Assembly: GCA_032716605.1 (NCBI GenBank)
Contig: CM064580.1
Coordinates: forward strand, 35,203,518 to 35,267,517
Direction of reading: 5' to 3'
Source: Paralithodes platypus
Lineage: Eukaryota > Arthropoda > Malacostraca > Decapoda > Lithodidae
Length of the DNA stretch: 64,000 nucleotides
Below, one piece after another: positions 34,284 to 43,323 of this stretch. Position 1 is the stretch's first letter. The number at the start of each line of letters is the position of its first letter. Under the pieces are notes generated by a model. The model was not told where the DNA came from. It ran no database searches and saw only the letters and a list, made by a program, of their open reading frames with translations. The position numbers were made by a program, and so were the translations under genes.

Positions 34284-34917
34284 TTAGTCATCTTTAGAAG
34301 AAACCCAATTTAAAAAATAATCAACTGATACACTTTCGATTACGATTGGTATAAACCTATGATTTGCTCCACAAATCTCTGAACATTGTCCATAGAAAAG
34401 ACTAGGCCGGGTAATTATAAATCTTACTTGGTTTAACCGTCCTGGAATAGCATCTGCTTTTACTCCTAGTGCTGGAACTGTTCAAGAATGAGTAACATCT
34501 GATGCTCTAATAAGAACTCAAATTTGAGAATTTATTGGTAAAACTGTTCGATTATCAACATCTAATAATCGGAGGCTTGAAGAATCTATTTCATTAAGGG
34601 GAATTATATAAGAATCAAACTCTAATTGAAGAAAATCAGAATACTCATAACTTCAATACCATTGATGACCAATGGTTTTAAGAGTAACACTGGGATGATT
34701 TACCTCATCTAATAAATAAAGAAGTCGTAAAGAAGGTAGTGCAATACAAATTAAAATAAACGCAGGTAAAACAGTTCAAATAATTTCAATTGTTTGATTT
34801 TCTAAAAGAAATCGGTTAATGTAAGAATTAGCAAACAAAGATGCTATTATATATCCTACAAGCGTTGTAAGTAAAATCAAAACAATTATTGCGTGATCGT
34901 GGAAAAAAATGAATTGT
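34284..34917 (-). pseudogene. COX2: NUMT cox2, first ~17 codons missing
   Basis: Cytochrome c oxidase subunit II. The frame starts in [10 protein letters not shown] (about codon 18) and runs through [20 protein letters not shown], the copper-site region TIGHQWYWSYEY, and the CuA ligand block [17 protein letters not shown] to the stop TAA at 34284-34286. No frameshift is seen in the mitochondrial code. The right edge of the NUMT lies inside this gene. Confidence 0.93.
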
Positions 34918-35912
34918 TAATTAATTAATCAATTAATCTGGAGTTGGGTACTGCCAATTAGTCTTCCTGTTGACGCAGCATTGCTAACTCTAAGCTTTGA
35001 CCTGAATAACTTTGTACATGGGGTCCTGCGGCTATATAATTATGTTAACTCGGTGCATGGACCATTGTGGGCATAACTCGACTAGGATCTGTGTACATAT
35101 TTTTACTATTTAAACTACAAAATACAGACTCATACATTTAAGGGATGGTCAATTCCAACATATATTTGCTTTCAAACTTTCATATACTATTAACTTCGAT
35201 GATATGCAAAGTTGAACAAGATAAATAACGATAATTGTCTAAGATATGTTGGCATTTAAGTAGGCAATCAATGGAATGCCATGCATTGTTTTTTAACACA
35301 ATGGTAATTTATTTGTAGTGTATAACAAGGCAATATACATGTATAACTGCAGTTGAAAATGTTAAATAACATTGTATTTAATTATTAGAGTTGAATTATT
35401 AATCATTTTCAAGAATAATGTAGGAGTGTCCCTGGTGAAACCCCAACAACAATTACTTATATATCGCTATACAAATGTTTTGTAATATCGCTATTAGCAA
35501 GCATCCTAATTGTGCTTTCAAAAGTATTTATTTATTTTAACATTATCAACAACGTACTGTTTTGCCTGGATGAGACGAACAAATAAACTAAGTTGTACAG
35601 ATTTGTTAATTGGTTTAATGTGTGTATGTGATAGGAATCATGTGCCCAAATTATGTTTAGTAGCAAGATAGGGTGCTAAGGTTGTACAAGAAGGTATGAA
35701 TCATAGTTAATAGAACATAAACATTAACGGGGATTACGTCAAACTTGGAACGATGTATGCTATGCAATTTTGAACGCAGTGCAGCTACTGTAGTCTATTG
35801 TTTTAAGCCAGAGCTTTGGAACCAACACGCGATACAATATTGGCTGATTAGTTGATTGGCTAATGGAAAAGTGAGTATCGTATAAATCCAGATTTCTTCG
35901 CCATTTCATATG
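34918..35912. other. No recognisable gene
   Basis: Unique AT-rich sequence right of the NUMT; no domain. Confidence 0.55.
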
Positions 35913-35914
35913 TA

Positions 35915-36127
35915 CAGGTACTGACAAATGTTTGTGAGCTCTTGCGATTTTCTTTATGCAAATACATCCATTTAGATTGATGTTCAGGTAAAATCCGCTA
36001 CATACTATGTGTTACTATGTGTTTATTAATATATTGCTGACCTTATCCAAACCTCAATCTAAATGGAAATAGGCCTATTTGCATTACAAAAATACTCGCA
36101 AAACTCGCTAACATGTCTCAGTACCTG
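35915..36127. mobile_element. 213-bp mariner-type MITE (TA target)
   Basis: TA dinucleotides at 35913-35914 and 36128-36129 flank ends CAGGTACTGACAAATG and the complement of CATGTCTCAGTACCTG. The inverted repeats extend about 75 bases on each side (sharing ATGCAAATA and CCATTTAGATTGA), so most of the element is a hairpin. TA duplication points to Tc1/mariner. Confidence 0.85.
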
Positions 36128-36129
36128 TA

Positions 36130-36430
36130 CTTAAGCTAAGCTCATTCTTAAGATAAGCTCATTCAAATTTATAGATTTACAAATAAACAAAATAAAAACA
36201 CGAAAAACGCAGAATAAAATCGTTTATTAACGAAGCTATTATGAAGATAACACTGGATATATTACTTAATCCCTTTGGCATAGCGGTCTGTTGGAAAATA
36301 GCAGAATGTGCCCTAATAAACGGATTATTCTTGGTCTATGATTGACAGCTAGCCCTAGTGTTTCCTTACAATTGTTTGTCTAATGTATAAGCAGTAACAA
36401 GAAAGAGGGTGGTCAGCATGAAATATAGAA
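36130..36430. other. No recognisable gene
   Basis: Unique AT-rich sequence, no motif. Confidence 0.5.
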
Positions 36431-36434
36431 GTCC

Positions 36435-36880
36435 TTGCATGATAGTGTTGTAATCCTGACATTGACGTACAGGAGTGAAGCACGGACGTTGTTGGAGAGA
36501 CACAAACCAAGAGTAAGAGGGGTGGAAATTAGTTACTTGAGAAGTGTGTGCAGAGTTACACGGAGGGTTAGACAGACAAATGAGGAAGTACAAGAGTGGT
36601 GTGGTGTAGATGTGGAAGTGTTGAAAAGTGTGAAAAGGAACCCCTTGCGATGGTTTGTCCATATGGAATGTATGGGAAGTGAAATATTGACTAAGACAGT
36701 GTACGAGAGTGAAGTGAAAGGACAGAGAGGGAGACGTAGACAGAGAGAGGTGGAAGGATGGAGTTGAGTATATGCGTTAAAGCGGTGTTGGATGGGAGGA
36801 GGGGCATCGACTGACTGGGGACAGAGTTGCATTGGGGCGATTCATTCGTGGTCATCCCTTCGGGATCATGGTGTCTGGAA
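36435..36880 (+). pseudogene. LINE ORF2 C-terminal tail and 3' UTR
   Basis: The 110-aa frame (LTYRSEARTLLERHKPRVRG, ISYLRSVCRVTRRVRQTNEE, CGVDVEVLKSVKRNPLRWF) is the post-thumb connector of a LINE family that I recall from crustaceans. The conserved pattern is YGSEAW-type start, RNEEI and W(Y/F)xHxxRM. After it, GGAGGAGGGGCATCGACTGA and CTGGGGACAGAG match the window's last 120 bases, so both are copies of one 3' end. Confidence 0.65.
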
Positions 36881-37170
36881 ATAGATATAGATAATCTAGT
36901 ATGTTTGCACTGTAAAATCTCTAATTATATGTAGGTTATAATTATGTAGCGTTTATATTTCTAGATTCGGATATTACTGTAGAATAATAAGTAGCTGTAA
37001 AAAATACTTGTATAGTTGTGATTGTAAATGTCGACGCACCCATTTCAATTGGTATCGAACACAAACGAGATGATACAATACTTTACTGTAGCCTAGATGC
37101 ATCAGTGCTAGGCTTGAAAGCTTCAAGGATATGAATTGGTGTAACCACCAGCCTTACCACCAACACCATC

Positions 37171-38026
37171 ATGCTCCCAGTAGCCCCCACTTGCATTGCT
37201 GGCCATGTTAAATGGTTTAACTACAAAAAGGGCATGGGCTTTATCAGCCAACAGGAAGGAGGAGACATCTTTGTACATAGAAGGAGCATATCTCGCCCCA
37301 ATCAACTCCACGCTCTGCCCTCTCTTGGTGACGGAGAGAGGGTAGAGTTTACCATCAAAAAGGGGAAGAAGTGAATGGAGGCACATCGAGTATCTGGACC
37401 AAAGGGTGACTGTGTGAAGGGATCAGTGCATGCCAGGAAGAGGGAGCAGAAGGCAGGAGTAGAGCAGCCATCTTGTGACAAGGACTCAATCATCAAAATC
37501 ATTGTCACCACAGCCATTGCTCTTGCTGGCGGGGACATCAACTTCCTAAGCGTGTATCTCCCTGCTCTCCTACAAGCTAACAACTTGCCCTCTTATCATC
37601 ATCCCAGACATGCACTCCACCAAAATCACTTGTCCACAGGCTCCCCAACAACGTCCAAGACAGCAGCCACGGAAACGCCTGAACATCTCCAAACCAATCA
37701 ATAGGAGCAGCCTACCACAACTTCCTCCAGCAGTCTCGGCATCGCCACCTCCATCAGCAGTCACCGTCACCGGACCAGTAGCAGCCTCGACTCCAGCACC
37801 TGCCACCATTGATCATCCGGTGGCACTCCCCTCCTCCACGTCGTCTGAATACACTGTGTCCACCATAGGAGAAATAGTCGACGTGGAGACGATCGAGGAA
37901 GAAGGAGACGAGGAGGCAGCAGCTGAACCACAACCTATAACACCACAGCAAGTAGAAGGTCTTAGGGCCTTCCAACGACAGCTGGACAAGCTCAGGGATA
38001 TCACCACAGCAAGTAGAAGGTCTTAG
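37171..38026 (+). pseudogene. Cold-shock-domain ORF fused to a Pro-rich Gag-like region
   Basis: From ATG 37171 the frame encodes a Y-box-type cold-shock domain. It has GHVKWFNYKKGMGFI with RNP1 KGMGFI, then GGDIFVHRRSI with RNP2 DIFVH, and LPSLGDGERVEFTIKKGKK. A TGA follows (37372-37374), exactly where family members have the Gly of the EGEKG turn; the same frame continues with MEAHRVSGPKGDCVKG, which completes the fold. The domain binds single-stranded nucleic acid. Beyond it come DSIIKIIVTTAIALAGGDIN and, after a frame change near 37600, a Pro/Ala/Thr-rich stretch ending in a Glu-rich segment and QQVEGLRAFQRQLDKLRD. This is not the Arg/Gly tail of cellular Y-box proteins. It looks like an element ORF1 with a captured cold-shock domain. 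The TGA and the frameshift make it inactive as it stands. Confidence 0.7.
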
Positions 38027-38375
38027 GGACTTCCAAAGCCAGCTGGAGAAGATCAGGAGGAACTCCGAGAAAAAGGCAAAAAGATCCAGAAAGTCCTTCA
38101 GCATGGAGTACTTCGTAAAGTGCCATCAGTAACACCACCGGCTTCTTCACCACCACCATCTCCCACCTTCATCTTGCACCTTCATCTTGCAGCCCCAGCC
38201 CCCTTCTTGGCAAGCCAGACTGATTCAACCCAATACTCAACTCACGCACGTTGGGGCAAGCCCCGACACCCTATTACTCTAACTATACCTACTTAACCAA
38301 AAACTTACCATTCTTTCACCTTCATCCACCTTTTCTATATTAATTTGATTTGATTGATTGATTGGTGTAGTTGTA
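38027..38375 (+). repeat. 3' region and (GATT)n tail of the cold-shock-domain element
   Basis: After the ORF, a segment near 37990-38035 repeats ATCACCACAGCAAGTAGAAG from near 37940. The element then ends in TTAATTTGATTTGATTGATT plus GATTGG at about 38339-38366. A short tandem tail of this kind is how several LINE and SINE families end. No RT is attached. Confidence 0.5.
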
Positions 38376-38629
38376 TCTATACCCACAACTGTACCTCATA
38401 CAGAATATAGAATCATTATGGCATTAGACAAAAATTTGTATTCATAATCTTCTCTCTGTTGAGCTCTTCCGATCGTAACCTTATCTCACGTCACTGTCAT
38501 TATCTCGTCAGTAATGATACCCCCCCCCCCCCCCCACCCCGCCCTCCCAGCCAGTGGCGCGCCTGGGAGGCTTTACGGCAGTACTTCTTTGAATTCCTAT
38601 GGAATAAGTTTTGCTTCCGTGGCCGGGGA

Positions 38630-40522
38630 GCATAGTCCCGAAATCATGAGTAGTATATATCATAGGACCAATCAGAGGCCGCAGTGGCAGTGACGTCACC
38701 CACAAGGGGAGGAGCCAGTCTGTCTGTCACTCTCTCTCTCTCTGGGTGAGGAGCCTGCCTGCATCTCTTTGGTTTCCCTCTCTCTCTGGTAAATAGAAGA
38801 AGTAGTCACCTAGTATAACAAGTTATCAATATTCATTCGCATAGTATCTGTCTAGATTAAATAAGCATCCTGTCTACAATATGTTATTGCCATTAATTAT
38901 GGTTTTACTTGAAAAGCAATGAGTAAACTATGAAAATATTGCGATTCTGGCATCTTTGGACCCAAGATTTGAGGAGGAGGGTGTAGCCAGTTCTCCTTAG
39001 ACAGTTAAATTGTTTAAAATAGTTCATGTTTTATTTATCATTATCATTTAAATTTACATTCATGTACAACGTAAATTAACCATAAATGGTAACTTTTCAC
39101 TCTCAGTCTCTCTCTCTATCCGCATATGTAATGATCTCATTCCATAATATTATGTATTTAGGCCTACAGTATATATGTATGGATGTATGTATGTATGTAT
39201 ACACTCAGGCATATACCCCATAGATGGGGGTGGCTGAATCGAGACATAGACTAAGGGAATAAATACAGATCAATGATAGGAGAGAAAGTGATAGATTGAT
39301 ATGAAGGGAACAACATAATTCACAATTATATCTCATCGTACATCTAGAATCACAGTCTAACCTTACAGGTGAGTGTAATCTTTATGCCAAATGTCTCACT
39401 TCGCATCGTATCGTTTCTTTATGTTCAGCGCCTTTCACGATAAAAATCGTTAATATTAGAGAACAGGCTGATTGAACTCATTGTTTTTTTGCTTAAAATC
39501 ATTACTTGTTGTGTTCCCAGTGTCTTGATCAGGATAATTTGTAACATTGTGCTTTATTTAAAAATTACATATTATATTGGCTTACAGTACCAAGGGCGGT
39601 ACAATATTGTACCGCCCTGGATATAATGGAGTTGAGGTGTTCAAGTAGCCCTAACCACTACTGTAGTTATATAAATATTCATTAACATTATCACATCATA
39701 ACATAATTATCGACTACAATAAAAGTAATATTTAGCCAAATATAGAAATAACTGTCATAGCCTACATAAGAATAAAAGAAAATGGGAGTCTACAGAAAAC
39801 CGATTGGCTCACACAAGGCAGATCCCCTTTACACCCAACCCTAATTATAAGGCCTAAGTAACTTATGGACCTAGGCCCAACTCACTAACACATATCGTAT
39901 ATATAGCATACTAATTATCCTTTGGCTCTACCTTATGCACTTAAACCATTAACTATTTCATAAAATTTGATGCTTAATATATTTTGTACTATCTGATAAT
40001 GTTAATGTGTTAATGACTTTTAAAATAAAGTAATTGTATAGGCTATATATATATATATATATAAAACCCTTTAGATATATGAGTGACTTAAGATCCTTCT
40101 TGAAATTATCAGCACAGGTTAACTGCTTAAGTGTCACAGGATTCAATATAGTTCGCCAGTGAAATAATATTGTGCCTTCTAGAATTGTCAAGGAATTTCT
40201 GTCCATGGCTGTGCAATACGCGTAATACGGTAGGCTACTCTTATTTACTCATAACCATAACATAGCACAATCATAATGTATCCTTAATGTAGTTAATATT
40301 TGAAATAAATTGTTATACTAGGTGACTACTTCTTCTATTTACCAGAGAGAGAGAGAGAGAGAAACAAAAGAGATCCAGGCAGGCAGGCTCCTCACCCAGA
40401 GAGAGAGAGAGAGAGAGAGAGTGACAGACAGACTGGCTCCTCCCCTTTGTGGGTGACGTCACTGCCACTGCGGCCTCTGATTGGTCCTATGATATATACT
40501 AGTCATGACTTCGGAAATATGA
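38630..40522. mobile_element. 1.9-kb element with ~195-bp TIRs and 9-bp target duplication (Mutator-like)
   Basis: GGCCGGGGA at 38621-38629 and 40523-40531 is a perfect 9-bp duplication in the host LINE. The terminal inverted repeats (38631-38825 and about 40312-40521) are nearly identical apart from GA/CT microsatellite length. They begin near CATAGTCCCGAAATCATGA and end near GTCACCTAGTATAACAA. Each TIR holds ACCAATCAG (NF-Y type) and TGACGTCA (CRE type) sites. The 1.5-kb interior has no supported ORF. A 9-bp TSD with long TIRs is typical of Mutator-like elements; Merlin or Foldback types are alternatives. Confidence 0.85.
39593..39618. repeat. Perfect 26-bp palindrome
   Basis: AGGGCGGTACAAT followed by its exact reverse complement. 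It lies in the interior of the Mutator-like element, roughly at its centre. Confidence 0.9.
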
Positions 40523-41119
40523 GGCCGGGGACCCTCAGAGTGTGCCGAGCGCATAACCAAGCTAATCCTCATTGGCATGGAGGTATACATTCCATTTTCT
40601 TTCTCTCAGTCTATAGTCTAGGAGCCACATAGATGGTGACCATGGCACGGAAGTGTATACAGCTGTTCTCTTCACAAACTGATTCTTTGATGTCTAGGGA
40701 TGATTTCTAGCTTGGTTACGCATTTCTGGTATGGGGGGATTGTCTCCAATATGGCCGCCAGGCCCAAATCGACTAGTGTTGGGGAATTTTCTATATCTCG
40801 GAAACGGCTGCTTCTAGCTGAAAACGACAGGACGCTGAAATTGTTCAAAACACATGTTTACACTACATAATCACAAGTTTATGTAAATTGTTTGTATATT
40901 AGATAAAATAATGGGGTTAGAATAGAAACAAATCAAGGAATTGGTGAAAAAAAAGTAAATTATTAGCAAAAGATTGAGTATTATTATGACAATGTTGTAT
41001 TTTTTTAAAGCAAATTAATGTAATACATGAATTAAGGAATGTTTACTGGTATTTAATGACATGGACTAATAATACTATACAAAATATATGCTCTATGTCT
41101 AATAATGTTCCTGTGTTAA

Positions 41120-43315
41120 CTACATGTACTGTGTGATAATAATACAGTGCAGTATAGATTGTAAACATATTACTATACAAAATTCGTTTTCATTCTGGTG
41201 TTGATTTTTATTTTGGATTGATGACCAAAAAGCATCCATGTCTTTGTGCAAGGCTGTCATACTGCTTGATATTGTCATATGAATAGGATCAGTTTTCATG
41301 CGCCTGAGCCTTTCTCCAGCTTTGATACTGTTCTCCTGATATATGTCAAAGACTACATCAACTCTCTCTGCTTCCCTTGATAGTGATATAATTATGTTCA
41401 ATATAATTGCAGCAAACTCTCCAAAGGTTTTCATAGAACTTGCAGCAGCAGCAGATATAGTACGGGCATGGAGCATGAAATCAAATACTGTACAGGTTGT
41501 AGATGGAGGGCCCTGAAGGGCTTGATCTGACATATCTCCCAATGTTTTTTGTATCTCATGAACCATTTCAGATTTGTTAGTTTTATGTAGAGTTCCGTCT
41601 CTTGTTAAGAAGAAGGATGTACTTGTTAGCTCATATATTAAAAGTCGATCGACGGAATACCCTCGATCTCTACCTATTTCTATTATTCTCTGAGCATGAG
41701 ATGTTTCCTTTGCTACATCAACAGTTTTGGGTTCAGCTTTTCCCTTAGAAACCTTTGTCTTTGACAAAGGATGACACAGTTGCTTAGACTTCTGTTTGAA
41801 AACATGATCACGAAAGTCATTATACGCCTTGCCTCCCTCAGTGATGCATCTTAGTTTATATTTTACTTTCTCTACTGCCAAGTGTTTTCCTGTTGCAAAG
41901 TTAATAACTTGGTCCTGGTCTACTAGAACAAAAGGGTTATACCTATCAGTAATGAAATTAACCATTTTCATGATACACTGATTATCCCTCTTGGTTACGA
42001 TGTCCGAAAACTCGTGATGCAGGACATACTCATAATTTTCAGTTATTCCACAAATTCTTCTATGGAGCATGTTCATTGAATATGTATCATGCTTGATTAT
42101 GTCTTGAAGAGCTACGGCTTCTTTTCTTCTTGTCATACCAATTATGCCACCGCGTCCTTTTGCTGGCTTGTAGCAGATCTCCAATCCTTGGTCCATACCT
42201 ACACTACTAAAATTCTTGTCGCCATGCTGAACTACAAATCCACCTCTCACAAAAGACTGAAAGACACTAGGATGGTTTTGTTCCAGCTTCAAGCAATCTT
42301 CATAGTAAACTGAGCCCCATCTTGCATAATTTATCTTACCAAAGGAGAAAAATAATGGTAATCCTCTCTGAAATGCAGAAATATGGAGCTCCCACTTTCC
42401 CTCCCTGTCGGCTCTTATGATGTCCCTCAATATAGGGAAGAGCTCATAAAGAAAAGTGTTCCAATAGCGAAAAACTTTGGATTTTTCTTCACCTGACTTT
42501 ATAAACTTGCTAAAGTCTGCATTGAATTCCTGCAAAATATCGTGTGTATCTTTCATTTTCTTCTTTGCACTAACATGGTCCTTTTCCACGCAGGTTTCTT
42601 CCAGTGATTTAAGCTGGGTAAAGAGTGACTGGTATTTCTCATTTTCAGTGTTGGTAAAAAATCCTCTAAGTTGTATTCGTTGTAGAGCTTCTGCAATAAT
42701 GTTCATACCTTTAACTCCTCTTGAATATTGATTGCCTTTTAGTACACACTCAACCATTTTTGGACCAAATACTTCTGTCTCTATCAATGCTTCAGCAATA
42801 CCACTGTCTTCCAAGTACTGCCCTAAGCAGTTCATGATGATTTGTGTGGTGTGGAAGGAACCCAGACCAAGGAAAATATTATCAAAATCAGAGGGAAATA
42901 GCAGTTGAAGTTCATTGGCGATGTGATAAACACCTTCATCACTCCACAATGCCCCACAATTTTGATTTACCTGCACCATTGCATCTTGAAAATTCCCCAT
43001 TGTTGTGTATATTGCGGCCCGACTTGTAGCAGGATAAGGCAGAATGGGAACACTTGCTGAAATAGTTTTTGGAAGGTGCTTTTCTACTATGAGTGAGTTG
43101 AAAGCACTCCATGAGGGTATAGTTGTGGTTTCTGAGAAAGTGTCATGTTGGAAGTTATAAGCTGCCGAATATCGTGCCAGTGACCATATACGATCAATAT
43201 TAGCTGCCTCTGAAGATACTGTTGATGTGTCTGGGATATTAGCTGGTAAAAATTCACAATTAATGACTCCTCTTGCTTTAGGTTTCACAAATGGTACAAG
43301 TTTTTGGCAACTCAA
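41120..43315 (-). CDS. Transposase-like protein, C-terminal 731 codons
   Basis: An open frame of 731 codons forms the larger part of the transposon's gene. Conserved-looking blocks are WNTFLYELFPILRDIIRADR (about residues 285-304), FSFGKINYARWGSVYYED (326-343), HPSVFQSFVRGGFVVQHGD (350-368), FSSVGMDQGLEICYKPAKGR (370-389) and GGIIGMTRRKEAVAL. I recall the same chain of motifs, (N)YARxLPVY, FVVQ, xxDQxIEQ and KGGIxGxT, in large uncharacterised multicopy proteins of cnidarians, molluscs and arthropods. The acidic residues in RADREGKW, YYEDC and MDQGLE are candidates for a catalytic core, but this is inference. The ATG at 43315 is probably internal, since homologous sequence continues upstream in other frames. 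Confidence 0.7.
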   Translation of the reverse strand: MSCQKLVPFVKPKARGVINCEFLPANIPDTSTVSSEAANIDRIWSLARYSAAYNFQHDTFSETTTIPSWSAFNSLIVEKHLPKTISASVPILPYPATSRAAIYTTMGNFQDAMVQVNQNCGALWSDEGVYHIANELQLLFPSDFDNIFLGLGSFHTTQIIMNCLGQYLEDSGIAEALIETEVFGPKMVECVLKGNQYSRGVKGMNIIAEALQRIQLRGFFTNTENEKYQSLFTQLKSLEETCVEKDHVSAKKKMKDTHDILQEFNADFSKFIKSGEEKSKVFRYWNTFLYELFPILRDIIRADREGKWELHISAFQRGLPLFFSFGKINYARWGSVYYEDCLKLEQNHPSVFQSFVRGGFVVQHGDKNFSSVGMDQGLEICYKPAKGRGGIIGMTRRKEAVALQDIIKHDTYSMNMLHRRICGITENYEYVLHHEFSDIVTKRDNQCIMKMVNFITDRYNPFVLVDQDQVINFATGKHLAVEKVKYKLRCITEGGKAYNDFRDHVFKQKSKQLCHPLSKTKVSKGKAEPKTVDVAKETSHAQRIIEIGRDRGYSVDRLLIYELTSTSFFLTRDGTLHKTNKSEMVHEIQKTLGDMSDQALQGPPSTTCTVFDFMLHARTISAAAASSMKTFGEFAAIILNIIISLSREAERVDVVFDIYQENSIKAGERLRRMKTDPIHMTISSSMTALHKDMDAFWSSIQNKNQHQNENEFCIVICLQSILHCIIITQYM

Positions 43316-43323
43316 AAGATCAT

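Larger units (their letters stand above)
26785..34917 (-). other. NUMT: nuclear insertion of colinear mitochondrial DNA
   Basis: Read on the minus strand the order is cox2, trnK, trnG, nad3, trnA, trnI, trnM, trnD, nad2, atp8, atp6, cox3, [LINE], antisense nad5, trnH, antisense nad4. The direction of nad5 and nad4 relative to the rest is native for arthropods, so the block is one contiguous insertion of about 6.1 kb of mtDNA, not a set of scrambled pieces. A TTAA MITE (26832-27303) and a LINE (29531-31072) interrupt it. Translation requires the invertebrate mitochondrial code. Frameshifts in nad5, nad3, nad2 and atp8, together with nuclear elements inside it, show it is a nuclear copy and not a mitochondrial contig. 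Confidence 0.95.

Noticed and set aside
26785..34917. Functional mitochondrial genes or a misassembled mitochondrial contig
   Set aside because: A TTAA MITE and a LINE lie inside, frameshifts are present in several genes, and both sides are nuclear-type repeats.
41120..43315. A conserved single-copy host gene
   Set aside because: The ORF is enclosed by matching terminal inverted repeats and target duplication and sits in a transposon nest, so it is element-borne.
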